Source: Pomacea canaliculata
Taxonomy: Eukaryota > Mollusca > Gastropoda > Architaenioglossa > Ampullariidae
Direction: 5' to 3'
Assembly: GCF_003073045.1 (NCBI RefSeq)
Contig: NC_037591.1
Location: 29,658,074 to 29,722,073 of the forward strand
DNA: 64,000 bases
Both the position numbers and the translations under genes were made by a program. This document shows, in pieces, positions 1-13,139 of the stretch. Under the pieces are notes generated by a model. That model saw nothing but the letters and a program-made list of their open reading frames with translations, was not told where the DNA came from and made no database searches. Each line of letters begins with the position of its first letter. The first letter of the stretch is position 1.

Positions 1-1902
1 ACTGTACGATATTCTCTCGTCTCCGTGATGATAATCTGATTGTTCGGAATCTGTGTTTAGTCTTTGTTTAAGACTTAGTTTTTGAATTAGTGAATGTAAA
101 TGAAATCCTCAACAGCTTCTCCACCTCAAAATTTAGCCACTAAAGAATATCACTTCCAGTCCCAATTGTATGGTACCTCGATACCAGAAGCTAGGAGAGG
201 GGAGGAGGGAGAATTAAGCAGGGTAGGAGAGTACCACGAAAGTTGTTCTCATAGCAGAACTGTGTTTTCAGGTCTTACCAAACTGGACTGAAAATCTTGA
301 GGTAATCTTTGACAGGTGGTGATCAGTGGTTCATGTCTACCTTTTCCTAATTTTTTTTTTTTATTATTTTCGTTTCTTAGAATATCTGTTTAATTTGCAT
401 TCTTGGTTCCCGCGTGCTGGGCATCATAGGTCACTTCCTTTGTAGCCTTTCGTAACCTTTTGGTTGTATGTGTCGTGCATATGGCTTTAGTGTTCAGTTG
501 GTCTTATGACTGCTGGGAAGCTTTTCATTCGGCAAACGCATCAGTTTTCAATTTTCTGGCAGCAGAAGAGAATCTACTGCGACATATTTCGCTGTTTGAT
601 TTTTTTTTTAAGTTTGTCTAGTTTTTATTTCAGCTCGTTCACGCAACTTGAACATAAAGCACCTTTTATTTCACCCTTTATTTTATTTATAATTTTGGTT
701 TTGAAACATGTTGGGACTCCTCAGTATAATTTCGTATTTTATTTATTTTTTTTTTTAAGTACTCTTTCTCTCCGTGTGTGTGTGTCTCTCTCTCCCTGTT
801 CTGTCTCTCTGAAACATGACGTTACAGTCGATTGTTGGTTATGGTAAGTCAAAGGTCACTGACTCGCTCACACATACCTTGTGGTGTTTTGCAAGATGTG
901 TAGATGAATGTTTTGCAATAAGAGAACCTGCTAGCTGGCCACTGGCTATTTGAGTCAGGGTCAAGTATATTGTTCCTCAGCCAGTCTCCTGACTGGGTCA
1001 AGGATGTGTGAATTCTCCATGGGAGCGCGTGCTCGTTTGTGTGCTGCTTGTGTGTGTTTGTAAAGGTAAAAATTACAATGAAGAATAAAGGCGGTTCAGG
1101 ACTTAACTGCAGTTTGTACACATCTTTGGTAAAATCCATGTAAAATTATCAGACCTGAGTGATTCCATTCGCTGTGAATGCCTGCGTGCGTGCTTGAATG
1201 CGTGCGTGCGTGCGTGCTCGTTCCTACATGTTGGCTCCACTCACTCTGACAGCCTTTCATGTGTTGGCACTGAAACTATTGTAGACGACCCTTATCTTTC
1301 TGTGTACGTGTAGACATACCCCTTCTTTTGTAATCGTATGCGAAGTCACTTTTGTAATTGCATGCGCTGTTACCCTGTCGTGTAGCCTGGCTGTAGAAGT
1401 CTCTCGTGGTGTTGTAGTTGCTTGTAAATCGCCCAGTGCTATACCAGTCTGTGCCATAGCTTTGTAACCAAGAGTCTAGCCATGTAACCCATGTATAGAA
1501 TCATCCAAGTCGTAAGCCATGCGCATATCTTCCACCACCACTCCCCCTCCCTCCGTCACGTGATCACGCGTGAAAATATCTCTGTCTTGTAAACATGTAT
1601 TAACGTCAACCCAGTCTTCCTATGCGTCCATGGCAACTACCCCTCTCCCCCAAGCCTGTACTTGAATGCATAATGCTTCTCTTTGTTAGTGGCTCCATAA
1701 TCATGTGATTACTTCTCTCTCATGTGGATGCAGAGTGGCTCTAGTGTTTAAGTGACCGTTTGATTTCTGTGGGTTCACACTGCATTGATTAATCCAGATC
1801 TTGGGGACTGGTGGGACTAACCCTTTCCCGCTACGGCACAGCGACTGCCCACAGCCCATGTCCCTTTTGATTAATCAGGCACTACTTACTGTCTTGTTAC
1901 AG

Positions 1903-2477
1903 AGCGGCGCTGGACACCCCCAACAACAACAGCAAACACCTGGAGCCAAGTGCCAAATCGCACACTTTTACTCGGTCGTACCGGGGGCAGACAGCAGACG
2001 AGGGTACTAAAGGACGAATAAGCTTTCGAGTGAGAGGCATTTTCATCTTTTCTTCCTTCGGGTTTTTGCTATGTGATCATTCTGCTTGCATATTTTATCA
2101 TTTCTCTTCCTTCCTTTCTTTCCTTCCTTCCTTTCCGTCTTTGGGGGTTCGGTAGCGCCACATCTGTCACTAATATAGTAAGATCTGACTGGCCTGGGTT
2201 CAGATCTTGTCTCGGGCATGCTGTTCTTTCTTTGCAAACTGAAACTGAAACCAAACATTTGTTATACTGCACTGATCTGCAGCAATCTGTAACATTTGTC
2301 TGCTCTCCTCTCTGTTCAGGGATCTCTGGGAGGGCTTTCGGAAAGAAAATTCGGGACGACCTGAAGCTGGCCTTCGACAGCGATTCCCCGAAAAGAAAGA
2401 TCTCTGCGCCGATTCCAATCCAGCATACCTCTTTGGACAATGTGGTGGAAATACCCGGCGACTCCACTGCCGTATGA
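1903..2477 (+). CDS. 3' end of an unrecognised protein-coding gene (last two exons)
   Basis: Two exons join in phase: 1903-2003 (acceptor ttgttacag, donor G|GTACTA, rather weak) and 2320-2477 (acceptor ctctgttcag preceded by a pyrimidine-rich tract, TGA stop at 2475-2477). The joined C-terminus is about 85 residues, polar and rich in Ser, Lys and Asp. It runs from ALDTPNNNSKHLEP through FTRSYRGQTADEG across the junction to SGRAFGKKIRDDLKLAFDSD and ends near VEIPGDSTAV. The phase-1 junction completes a glycine codon and the frame is open on both sides, which supports a real gene. No domain is recognised; the basic SPKRK stretch could be a phosphorylation or nuclear-localisation segment, which is inference. 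Upstream exons lie before the window or were not found in bases 1-1900. The frame of the first exon was chosen because only that frame joins the second exon cleanly. Confidence 0.55.
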
Positions 2478-4130
2478 CATCTAGAGAAAAACCACTAGAT
2501 GACATTGCTCTGGCAATCAGGCTGACAGCCACGTGGTCACCAGCACGTGACCCCCGTGTGCTTGACATGACATTTGACAGTCCGCAGCATAAACAGACAA
2601 GGATGCCCATAATGATGGCATCCAGAAACTTGCCGCTTACACCAACAGTATTAGCTGCGGTGTTTTATCATGTTTTAACTGCCAGTTATTTTTTGTAAGA
2701 AATGTTTACGCAGCAGTTTCCAGTGATTGTTGTTAGGCAGACGATCGCTTGGCTGCAAGACAGGACCAATGAGCAAGCAAGGGACTATTTCTCTCTCGCA
2801 GTTGACTTATTATAGTAGCAATCTAGTCAGGTCTGTTTCTAGAAATTAGGCCCAGCTGAAGAAGACTCGATAACTTCTATACAATTATTTACAGTCGGTG
2901 CCATGAAGAAATATACTAAGGATGTACCGTACATTTCCAGAGGATACTTAGTCAAATCGCTTTTCTGTTTTCTGATATTAGACAAGAACATGCTGGAAAA
3001 TGTGTTTCCTTGTGTCGATCCCCGGTATTGTCCATTAAAGACAAAATCAGTACAAGTGATGTGGTTAGGACAGTTCGCGTTAATATGTTAGCCAGGAGGA
3101 TTAATGTCAAACAATCAAAACATAAACCTCTATCAGCGAGTAAAAATTAAGTATTGAACAAAAGATGCATCATGCTTCTTAATTGAGCAGAACTGCCGTT
3201 GGCTCAGTAGGAGTTCTTTCCCTTAAATTACACTGGATTATTTTCTGTGGGTTCAGACTTGCTGGTGCTAATTTATTGAACCGTTCCTGTGTATTTGTGC
3301 TACCATGATTGTTGATTATGTTTTAAATTCTAATTCTTATTTTAATTGAAAGTCGGTTTAGATTTTTTAGCGATGTCCTTTTAATGGATGAACATGTTTA
3401 AATGATACTTGCAATAAGCAGCGATGAATGTGGAGAAATTTTCTTTTTTGTTGAGGGTAAAAAAAAAACAGAAATTTTACAATACTGCACTTAATAGGAA
3501 AACGACTGGAAGCCGATTTTAACATTTATCCTCGACCTGCGGCAAACTGAACATGTCAGGGTTGTGTGAAAAGGTGGAGGTGTTTTAACAAACTTAGGCC
3601 AGAAAGAGAGGGACAGAATGCGTGAGTGCGCAAGTTAAAGGATGTGTGAAGAAACAGTCCAGGGCAGAGTGCATATTGATTGCAGCCCGTTGTAGATGTT
3701 ACTCGAGGATAGTTATTCATCATTTCATGTTACTGTTCCATATTGTAGGAGAGTTGTGGATCTCGGCAAGTGACAGTCTATACCGGCCCCGTGATGTTTA
3801 CTGGGGACATAAATCTTTTCACTGAAATCGGTTTTTAAGTATTAATATTCTTTTTCACCCGTTCTCTCTCGGTCTCTTTTCTTCTCGTTTTTCTTCATGT
3901 TTTTCGATTTCTTGTCCTAAACGTACATACACACGCGCGCACACACACAATTTCTTTCCAAACCGAAGAGGTTACACTGGAGAGAATGTAACCAAAGAGA
4001 TGTGTTACTTAGTCAGCTACTGGTTAACTGCTGATAAATCTAGACACTAAGCATTTATGTATATTGTATAGTCTGTTTTTATCCATTGACTTGTAATGAA
4101 CTGTTTTAAATAAATGATTCAAATTTATCA
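2478..4130 (+). other. Probable 3'UTR of the gene ending at 2477
   Basis: No coding signal is seen after the stop codon. An AATAAA at 4109-4114 followed by a T-rich stretch is the first convincing polyadenylation signal, giving a 3'UTR of about 1.6 kb. The 3' boundary is inferred. Confidence 0.4.
4109..4114 (+). terminator. Polyadenylation signal AATAAA
   Basis: Canonical hexamer inside TTTTAAATAAATGATT, followed within about 20 bases by a run of eight T. It is assigned to the gene whose stop codon is at 2477 because no other plus-strand gene lies between. Confidence 0.45.
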
Positions 4131-4868
4131 TGTTTTTTTTATGTATGGGTATTCGACTGTGATGCGTTCGTCTTACCTAATGGTCACAAACTCAAATATA
4201 TACCTTTTATGTGAGCAGAAATAACTGCTGGATGTTGGTAGCTGTTAACATCAATACTGTCCAAATACTTTATAATACAGCTTGGGAAAGTATGATGTTG
4301 GGTCCCTTTGCCAATGATGTGGTCTGCACTGACTGTCACAAACTATGAGAGTATAGATGATGTGTTCAAGATAACATGAGGGCAACCGATCTCCTGCCTG
4401 CCTTGTCTGCCAACCAGCCTTCGTTTTTATCTTTCTCCTTTACCTCAAAAAAGATAATGGAAGCCTATCTGTCCGACTGTGTGTGTTATCGAGTTTTGTG
4501 ACTCCATAGATTTTTAATTTTGTTCGTTGGGTAACTCGACAATTTATCATTTCGACCGCGCATAAAACCTATTCCAATCAATGCTGCTAATCGACTGGTC
4601 CACCAGTGCTATTGTATACCAAAAAGCCATGCTTTGTTCACAAACAGCATGTAAAGTTCATCTTCAGGTCAGCCTGATCAGGTGCCATTTATCAAATGAA
4701 AATTTACTCTGGTGTAAGCTATATGTGCAGAGGGAATTTAATCATTGATTTTGCTTCTTATTGCTTTTTCGTCCCCCAGCCTTTTAGAACCAGGCGTGCA
4801 TGTTTTTATTTTTAAAACTCGCCTTTCACGTGAAATCTTGTGATTTGCGATCGAGTAGTTAGGAACAG

Positions 4869-4956
4869 TGGCCGAGTTGGCAAACGGTCGAGTCGCCTGT
4901 TGACCCATGAAGCCTTGCGGTCAGCGGCCATGACGGGACGCTGGGTTGCGTGCACC
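4869..4956 (+). repeat. Possible tRNA-derived SINE head (box A-like)
   Basis: TGGCCGAGTTGG at 4869-4880 fits the Pol III box A consensus TRGCNNAGYNGG exactly. About 63 bases later, GGGTTGCGTGCACC at 4943-4956 is only a weak box B. The flanking 4.85-5.1 kb is noticeably more GC-rich than its surroundings. This could be a degraded tRNA-derived SINE or chance; no cloverleaf can be drawn. Confidence 0.25.
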
Positions 4957-5114
4957 GAATCAGCAAAACTTAGCACGTGCAGACGACTCACTTAGTCCAG
5001 CCGTTACAGTTTCCCGTGCTGGGGTCACGCCATTCGTTTGAAAGAGCGAAGTGCATCGTGTCGGAAATGAGGACAGCTACGACTGCTGGAAATTCCCACT
5101 TCCGGCGATTATCG

Positions 5115-5122
5115 TGACGTCA
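5115..5122. promoter_or_regulatory. Full palindromic CRE (TGACGTCA)
   Basis: A perfect 8-bp cAMP-response element lies in a GC-richer stretch (about 4.85-5.15 kb) that looks like a promoter island. No gene start is identifiable nearby, so the role is unknown. Confidence 0.3.
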
Positions 5123-5149
5123 TCAGCCGAACGCCTTCCTATATTTTTT

Positions 5150-8100
5150 GTTTTTTAGACTGTTCGGTCTGGACAGCTGAATTAGGTGAGATAAGTGCTT
5201 ATCTGAGTTAGCAGTTTTTTTCATTCCGACAGGACAAGTTAGCTTTATCTTAGTAAAGAGATTTCAAAGTCGTATGATGGTTCAAAAACTAGAGTAGATG
5301 AATACAACTGTGACGTGCAGGCAGTTGGCCCAGGAATGGAGAGAAGGGCTATATAACAGGGTAGTCAGGTGTAGTGGCGGCAGAAAATAATGCAACGAGG
5401 AAAACACTGGTCGTGAATATTTTTGTTTTGTTTTTAAAAGCGGCAATCCTACATTTTAAATTTGTTTCTTATATTTGTGATAATTCAAAAGTCTCGACCT
5501 GCCCTCCACTCCCTTTCAACACCCTCTTACATTGACTTCCACTGATGGAGGCCTGCAAGCCCGAGTCGATGGCATGTGTGCTAAACAAGCCGACCCGAAC
5601 GACATCTTCCTAGTACCACAGCTCGTTCTTCAGCTACATCATTCTTTTTCTTCCTCACATCTTTTTCTGTAGGAAGATAATGACATTTTAATTGTACATA
5701 TAAAGGCCTGAGCCAATAGGAGAGCTGGAACAATGTTCTAATTAGGCATATTCGCGTATGAAGGCGACCACTCAATTTTGACCTCTTTCTGTACATGTGT
5801 GTCGGACTGCATACCAAGAATGGAAGGGGTGTATTTACACTGATTTGAGGAAATAATGTCTTTATGGAGCTTAACTCAATCATAATTGAACAATTTGCAC
5901 CCTACTATAGGCCTTTAGATGTCTCCACCTCTCCTAACATCTGTAAAGGGGTACATCGTATGCATGCTCGCTCTCACTGAACAACCAAATGAATCTGTTA
6001 GTTATTAGAAATAAAACCACTTTTAATAGACTTGTAGGCTGATGGCATTTGTACCTATAGCCTTGTGTGGCCTATACTTGAATATATCCTAGCACTGCAA
6101 CGACAACCCTACCCCAAGCCTCCATCGGTAACTTTTACTAGGCCACGGAGTGTCTAACACATGGAACAGTTCAATGCCCACACCTTGAAATGATGACACT
6201 GACTGATACAAAGCAGTTTCCATAAACAGTATGTTTATTTTCAACAGTGATTTCAGGTGTTCTCCTATTAGGCTATTATGTTCACTTTTTGTTCTTGTCT
6301 AAGAATGCCAACAAGATCATGAAACACTTTCCTATACAGCAAATTGGGAAAAAGTAACTCCAGTAAATTCTGACATATTCATGAGCCATTACAATGTACA
6401 GATTGTTTGAGTAGCCAGACATTAAATGGCTGACATATTTGCTAATTTGTTATGTTATACTCATATCTTCAACAGTGGAATCACTATAAACACAGCTGTA
6501 ACACTGCAAAGAATGGCACTGGAAACAAAAAGAGTGACACCAAGTTAGATCAACAAGCATCTGAAAGAAGAATATTAATAAACATTGGTGACACCAAATC
6601 AAAGCTCTACCCGCATGAAGAGCACCCACATATTGGAAAATCTGTGGCATGCTGAGTATGGTGCCAATAGGCGATGACATTTTTATTGTGGAGGGCATAT
6701 AAAGATGACAAAGCACTTACTATTGATAAAATAATTTACAATGCACAGTGTTTGGACGGCGATTAACACAATGCTGCCACAGTAAAGAGCATATTGTGAT
6801 TTTGTTTTACGGCAAGCATTATTCACTAGCACTTTTTCTGTAAGTTATATTTATGACTGAAATATATATACTCTTAAAAAAAAGAGAGAGGCACCAAAAT
6901 TACTTATGAATCAACATCTCTTAATACAAAAATATTACACTAGATTTGAGAAATTTAAGTTCTTTTAAAATGACAGGGTGAAGAGATTACTTCAAGACAT
7001 CGATGTGATGCTGTCTAAAAGCTGGCTCAGGATTTCTGTTTAAGAGTTGATGGGTTGCCCTATGGTGAATCATATTGTCTCCAAATCTATCAGGCACAGT
7101 GTGTGAATAGAAGTTTGACATCCTTTGACCTTTGCTGCCTGCAGGACAATCTAGCAAAAACAGTGGATTAAAAAGTCAGAGTCAGGAAGTGCAATCTCTT
7201 CTCATTCCCTCACTACCTCCACCCCTCAATTTCCAGAAGCTGCTGCAGCGAGCACTTATTTCAGGTTTTACCAGCTTCAGCCAAAAATGCTGGATGAAGG
7301 GTGGTGAGGCAAAGAGTTGAGACTGTCCTGACTAGACTAGTCCTGTGCTGGCAGTATTTGTATCATGACAACAGTGATCAGCACATATGTGGCATGCTAC
7401 ACAAGTATTTGCACTGCCCACAATCAAAAGTTTTGCAGAGAGGGTATACTTATATGGACAAACTATTGATTCCCCCACCACCACCACCGAAATGGCCTCT
7501 GATTCATTTCTGCGTTGAAGATAATTACGAACCTGCTACACTGACCCACAGCAGTTGTTGTTCTTGTATGCCTTATTAGCTCACCTTTATACACAACCTT
7601 CCATAACAACCACAAAAATTTGCACGAAATGAAATATTTGCAATTAAACAACAACTTCCTTTTAAATCAAGCATGGCAAGTTCTTCATACTGTTAACAGA
7701 TAAACTTGAAGTTTCATATCATTTCACTGTCCTGTCAAACACTGGGTGTTGTTTCTTTGGCTTATACCCATGCATTAACTATGGCAAAGTCATAAGGTGG
7801 CCAAAAAGAAAAAGGAATCAGACTTATGTTTCCCGATGGCCTAATCTTCATTTAACAGGAAGAAAAGACCTGAGGGAAGGTCAGTGTAGCAGTATCATCA
7901 ACACTAAATACCAGTGCTCAAGCATGCGTAAGACTTGATGTAAATTCTTTAATTAGGTTAGGTCGAGGTTTATATAACTCACAATTGATTTTCTGAAGCC
8001 TATGTATTATATACAGCAGTGATCAATAATTTGTTAAAGGTTTAAATCTAAAGACCTCAGATATGTTATAGACCCTTTATGCATGACAAAGGAAAGTCAA

Positions 8101-8280
8101 GATAAAGTGTGTGTGTGTGGCGGGGCCTGCATGCATGGTCAATGAGATTGCATTTGTCATTACTGTATTAGGTAAATGTATGATGGAGAGCAGTGCTGAC
8201 ATCAGCTAATAGTGATGCTGTGCTAATATAGCTGGAAATATCCAGCAAGTAAGGTATGTGGGTCCTATTCCCACCACTAC
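5150..8280. other. No gene seen
   Basis: AT-rich sequence with only short open frames lacking splice context or recognisable protein sequence. A GT run at 8107-8120 is the only simple repeat of note. Confidence 0.5.
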
Positions 8281-8282
8281 TT

Positions 8283-8327
8283 GCAATACAATACAACTTT
8301 ATTGACCCCCAGGGAAATTCAAGATGT
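8283..8327 (-). repeat. 3' tail of a truncated non-LTR retrotransposon
   Basis: On the minus strand the segment reads as a stem with CCCTGGGGGTCAATAAAGTT followed by repeated GTATT units. This layout (a short conserved 3' end, an AATAAA-like motif, then a pentanucleotide tail) is common for CR1/L2-like LINE 3' ends in marine animals. Only the tail is present; no reverse transcriptase is seen next to it. Assignment is from remembered family form, not alignment. Confidence 0.4.
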
Positions 8328-8329
8328 AA

Positions 8330-11300
8330 TGTCTAGCACTACAATAGCTGGCTAACACCATAGATAACATAACTTTCAAACCTGAGCCAGGCTGGTATCT
8401 AAATAAATCTGTTTGTAAGATTTCAATTTTTTTTTTTTACAAGGTAAATGCTGCCACACAAGCTGCAGTGTACAACAGCTCCAAACCCAACCTAATGTTA
8501 ATTTGACTGCCATATGGCGGTAAGTGAAGTCATCAAAGATATCTTTTGTAACACAAAATCCTTTTGATATTTTAAATATATAAACAGGACTGCAAAAAAT
8601 GAATGATCTAAATTATCGTCATCAATGTGATTAGAACCAAAAAAAAAGAGTATAGCAGGAAGGAAAAAGTTTCAAAGGCTATATGTAAAATACACACATA
8701 TTTCTCAAATTATCACAGCTGAATTTGTTTTTATATTTTACACTTAATAATATGCAGAGCTTATATCAAATCAAAACAACACACATTTTCATGAGATACA
8801 GAAATAAAATCTGCTAAAAGCAGCAATCAATAGAAAAATATAAAAGAAATGGACGGCATTTATGTGAACAAAAAATGACTGGTCAAAGTGTTCACACTAA
8901 TATGTTTCTGTAAAATCATCTGGGTGATTAAAAATGACCACCTGTTTTTTAAAAAAAAGTACTCAAAATAGACAAAGTAAGATAGATGTCGGAAATAGAT
9001 CTTAATGGCTGCATGGTTACACCTGAATAATAAAGTGCCTTAATCATAACTAAATATGTTAACAAATACATTTACATATTTTCCTGAACTTCTGGAATGT
9101 GTTTACTAGTCATTTCAACTTGAAAAAAAAGATAATTAGTATATCATGTGATCGAAGAATCAATAAGACAACCATTAGGAAAGAAAAGTAAAAGCAATAT
9201 ATTTCCCCTCATTCAACAGCAATCAAGAAAATAGGTATTTGCCTAATAGTTTTTTAAGAATATGAAAAGATGGGGAAACCATAAATATTGTACAGGATAC
9301 ATTACTAGTGAAGAGAGTGGCAAGAAAAGGGACTGACACACAAGCTTCAAAATTTATATACTGACCAGTTTAGACAACAGCTGAAAGCTGTAGCTCAAAC
9401 TGCAATAATGTTGCATAAATAAGTGGATGTTAATCAAAGGTCTAGCTAACAACACCAGCATGAGCGCTTTAAGCATGATCAACATTTTAAAACTTAATTT
9501 TATTAGTAAATAAGGCAGTCATACTCCTACAACTCTTAAGATGTATCTGCCATGGAAGATTCACTTCAAGGTGACACACAAGGGTGGGGGCATCAACATG
9601 TCTTTAACAAGGGATACAATACTGTAATGATAATGATGACTAACATGACATTTTCTGTAATCACAGATACTTCAACAGTAATGCCACAGTTTGGTTTACA
9701 CTTAACTGATGGTTTAAAACACATTAAATTATTTTTAAACAATATTTAATATTTATGTAGATAGTAACATTATCTGGTGAGCAAGGAAGAAACATGGAAT
9801 CCACATTCAATCCTAAAAACGTTAAGAACAGTTGAGAAAATTAAGTCATTATAAAACAACAAATGGCAAAACATTTCTTTCAGTTAAAAACAACAGCAAC
9901 AGTTAAGTATAAATATGATACTCTCAGACTAGACCAGTGGCTAAGGCTAAGGTTCTCTGATTTAACTACAGATTTTTACAAATCAACCTGATGACCTATC
10001 TTTTAGTACTTTAAAAGGACAACAGATTCTTCTTAACCCTCTTAGCACGGCATAAAAGTATAAGTATTATAAAAACTGTTTAATAACTAAAGACTGTGAA
10101 GACAACAGTAGGTGATGTTTGTTTTTTATTATTGCTGTTCAGGTAAACATATTAGACCAAGAAACCTATACATTTTTGGAAAGGAGAAAGCTTAAAATTT
10201 GCAATAAATGTAACAAAAATTGCCTTCCCCAGGCTTCCCCGGCAAAGCCATGATTTTGGCTTGTCGTGCTATAAGTATAAGAGTTAAAAGTGTCAACATG
10301 TAGAAACCCTGAAATCCAATGACCACCTCCCAAAAGAAAAAAAAAATAACTTCAATTAATCAAAAGAAAAATACATTTGTTTATTGCTGAACAGCAAACA
10401 TCAGGAATCTCTGAAGCACAGTCACACAGACACGTGTTGTAAATACCATGAAGTTTAACTTTTAAGACAAAATTGTATAATCTCAGTCAATATCCATATT
10501 AAATATATAACATAAATATACTTAATGCATCACAGATTAACATATATATGTGATGTTTTCATCAGTACCTCTCTATTCTGCAATAACCAGCTCCAGACAT
10601 TTCCTTGGCTACAAAACTGCAGTCTAGAAATTCACCTTACCTGTTCATCCTGAGGTATCCAGTTTTTGTATTCTATAATAGTCTCAAAAACATGCTGTAG
10701 TCTTCATCTCTGTGTTAAATTTTAATTTAATGTACACATGTCTTAAATCATTTTGTCCCTGTCCCTGAAAACCATAAATTCTTTTTTCCTTGTAACTGAC
10801 ACCTACTCTGAAATAGGTCTCACATTCCAGAAAGCCTGTGATAAATTAACAAGCACTGACATATCTCACTCCTTTTGCAACATAAGGAAATAATATCAAA
10901 AAGCTTCATAAAAAACAAACACATTTTTAAATGATACCAGTCCTGTGATTTTACACATTATGAGGTTTACTTTATAAATCTAATGGTAAATTCATGGCCA
11001 TGGTTCAAAAGAGGAAAATGTTTTTGCCCATACAACTGTGTTTGGTAAATTAATTCTTTACTGTTGTATGATACAGACTGAAAGAATGTTATTTAAGACA
11101 TTATTCACTTTTGTTATTATGGTAAGAAGCTGCTGACTGTTCAAAAGTAAGCATAACTGAAGACTAAGTCGGAGGATGTGACCATGTCATGAGGATTTAC
11201 AATGCTAGCCAAACAAAAATAATACTTCAGGTTAAGGTGCTACGAGAATTTACACTGGCTGTATCAGTTTTCCTCCTCCTTTGAGGATGCAGAAACATCT

Positions 11301-11400
11301 TTCTGGTAACAAGAGAGCCATTCTGTCAATTCAGAATATACCAGGATGAATCTATGGATTAAAGGTGGACACTGGTACTTGACGTCTTTCAATTCACTGT
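8330..11400. other. AT-rich stretch without exons; may include a 3'UTR
   Basis: No exon-like open frame is seen. Part of this may be the 3'UTR of the minus-strand gene whose stop codon is at 11406; antisense AATAAA occurs at 10380-10385, but the true end cannot be decided. Confidence 0.35.
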
Positions 11401-11405
11401 AGACA

Positions 11406-13132
11406 CTATATGTGTGTAACAAGCTCAGACAACATCTGTGGATAGTTTTGCTCCAAAGTCAGTGATGGAAGCGTGACAGTTTTGTCGCCAGTGCCTAACG
11501 TGACCAGTTGTAGAGATGTGTTACCACCAAACCTCGAGCTCTCGATTGACAACTGTGGAAACAAGGTGTCTGCTATAGCATCCACAAGATAGGGATCATT
11601 TCCAAAGAGAAGACCTTTTGTGCAGCTCTTGATCGGCATCCTCCTAGGCCTGAAAAGTAAAAGTTTAAATAGTGGGATTTTATAGACAATACGATTCATA
11701 AACTGAATGTTTAAGTTAGTCGCACTTCCCATTCTACTGTTTAAATTTCTAAATTAAGCAGTAAATTTTTTCAAATCTCAAGTTATACGTCACTCTAGCT
11801 TCATAATATTTACAGAATTGCAAAGATTTTTTTCTATTAGGGTATCTAAATTTACCTTCCCCTCTTGAGATGCACAGTGGCAGTCTTCTTTTCATCACTG
11901 ATATTTTCGAAAAGCTTAAAGAGTAGGTCTGTGTTGGCCACACTAATCTTTCGTTCAGGTGCCAACCTCTTTGTTTCAGCACCACTCTCATTTGGGGGTG
12001 TTACTGGCCGCACTTCTGCAAGTATATAACACTCCATGATAGTTGCCTTATTTTAGCTCTGTGTGTGTGTGCATGTGTTGTGTGTGCTGCTCTCTAACTA
12101 AAGAGCTTTAGTGTATTATCACTTTTACTAATTTGCCATGGGAATATTTTATCATATTCATAATAGTCTCAGTTGGAACGAAAAAAAAATGAACATTGGA
12201 TTTGGAGATGGGGATATATATATAGAAAATGCATCCGAGTGTCTCAGTGCTTATTAGAAACAATGCCCATTTAAAACCTTGTTCTAGAGCAGTGAATGCT
12301 GACAAGCTCAAGAGCACTAATGTGGTGGAATTATGTGGTGGCTATTGATTAGTTGGTCTCAATCAGCCACCCTTTGCTGGCACAGGACTTTTAAGAAATA
12401 CATTATAGGAAAGTATGTGTATGGGAAGGGAGTTTCCATGGCTATATCTTTGTGCATGCAATGTACACACCCAAGCATGCATGTATTGTCCATATGCATG
12501 TGTGTGCATTCCTAAATCTGCTTGTATGCACATGAACACATGCATGTACAGATGTGTGTGTGTTTTTTTAAAGGACTAGCAGTATGTGAACATTTTTTTT
12601 TAATTCTGTTCCCAAGATACACACCTAAATACATCACCATTCACTTAAAGAGCTGCAGAACACATATGGTAGGGAAGAACATGGATACACTTAAATGGTG
12701 AAAAACTCAGCCAGTGACATAGCTGGGAATATATTGGGCATATCAGGCATTATTAGGCGTGATAATGGCAAAGGTCATGTTTCACAGTAATATTTTGATG
12801 ATTTAAAGAATGCAAAAATTTACTTCAAAGAGTTGTTCAAAATAACTTCACACTACAAAATTTCCTTTATACTTTCCTCATGGCTGGTATTTGTTGATAC
12901 TTATTAAATGCATAAACTCCAAATCTGATGTGATAAAAAAAAGCGCCAAACACTTTTAACAGCATTTTCTTATTTGTTCATTAGCTTGCATTTACCTGCA
13001 ATATCTTCTTCTGTGTCTTTGTTACACAGAGGTGGGAGAAGTGGGTACATGGTTGCTGGGGAAACCTGCTGTGCCAGGTTTGGCTGCTGCCAAAAGGACT
13101 GAGGCAAAGCTCTCAGTTTCATTGGAGTGGAT
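11406..13132 (-). CDS. C-terminal exons of an unrecognised conserved-looking protein
   Basis: Three minus-strand exons join in phase: 13132-12996 (acceptor ttatttgcag, donor GCAG|GTAAAT), 12015-11856 (acceptor cttgcag, donor GAAG|GTAAAT) and 11649-11406 (acceptor cttttcag, TAG stop). Together they encode about 180 residues. The order of recognisable pieces is STPMKLRALPQSFWQQPN, then PATMYPLLPPL, an acidic DTEEDI, the segment RLAPERKISVANTDLLFKLF, a basic KRGRPRRMPIK, and a C-terminal DPYLVDAIADTLFPQLSIES region. Mixed hydrophobic and basic patches, no membrane segment and no signal peptide suggest a soluble, perhaps nuclear, protein; that is inference. The first exon needs an upstream exon ending in phase 2, so the protein continues upstream. 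I do not recognise the family and give no function. Confidence 0.7.
12060..12090. repeat. GT-rich microsatellite
   Basis: Interrupted TG repeats at about 12061-12090, in the intron between the 13.1 kb and 12.0 kb exons. Confidence 0.6.
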
Positions 13133-13139
13133 CTGCAAA

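Noticed and set aside
100-291. 63-codon open frame near the left edge
   Set aside because: No splice sites in phase, no recognisable protein sequence, and composition like the surrounding intron.
506-847. 113-codon plus-strand frame with many Phe, Leu and Ser
   Set aside because: The hydrophobic content comes from T-rich DNA and CT repeats; it is not a believable membrane protein.
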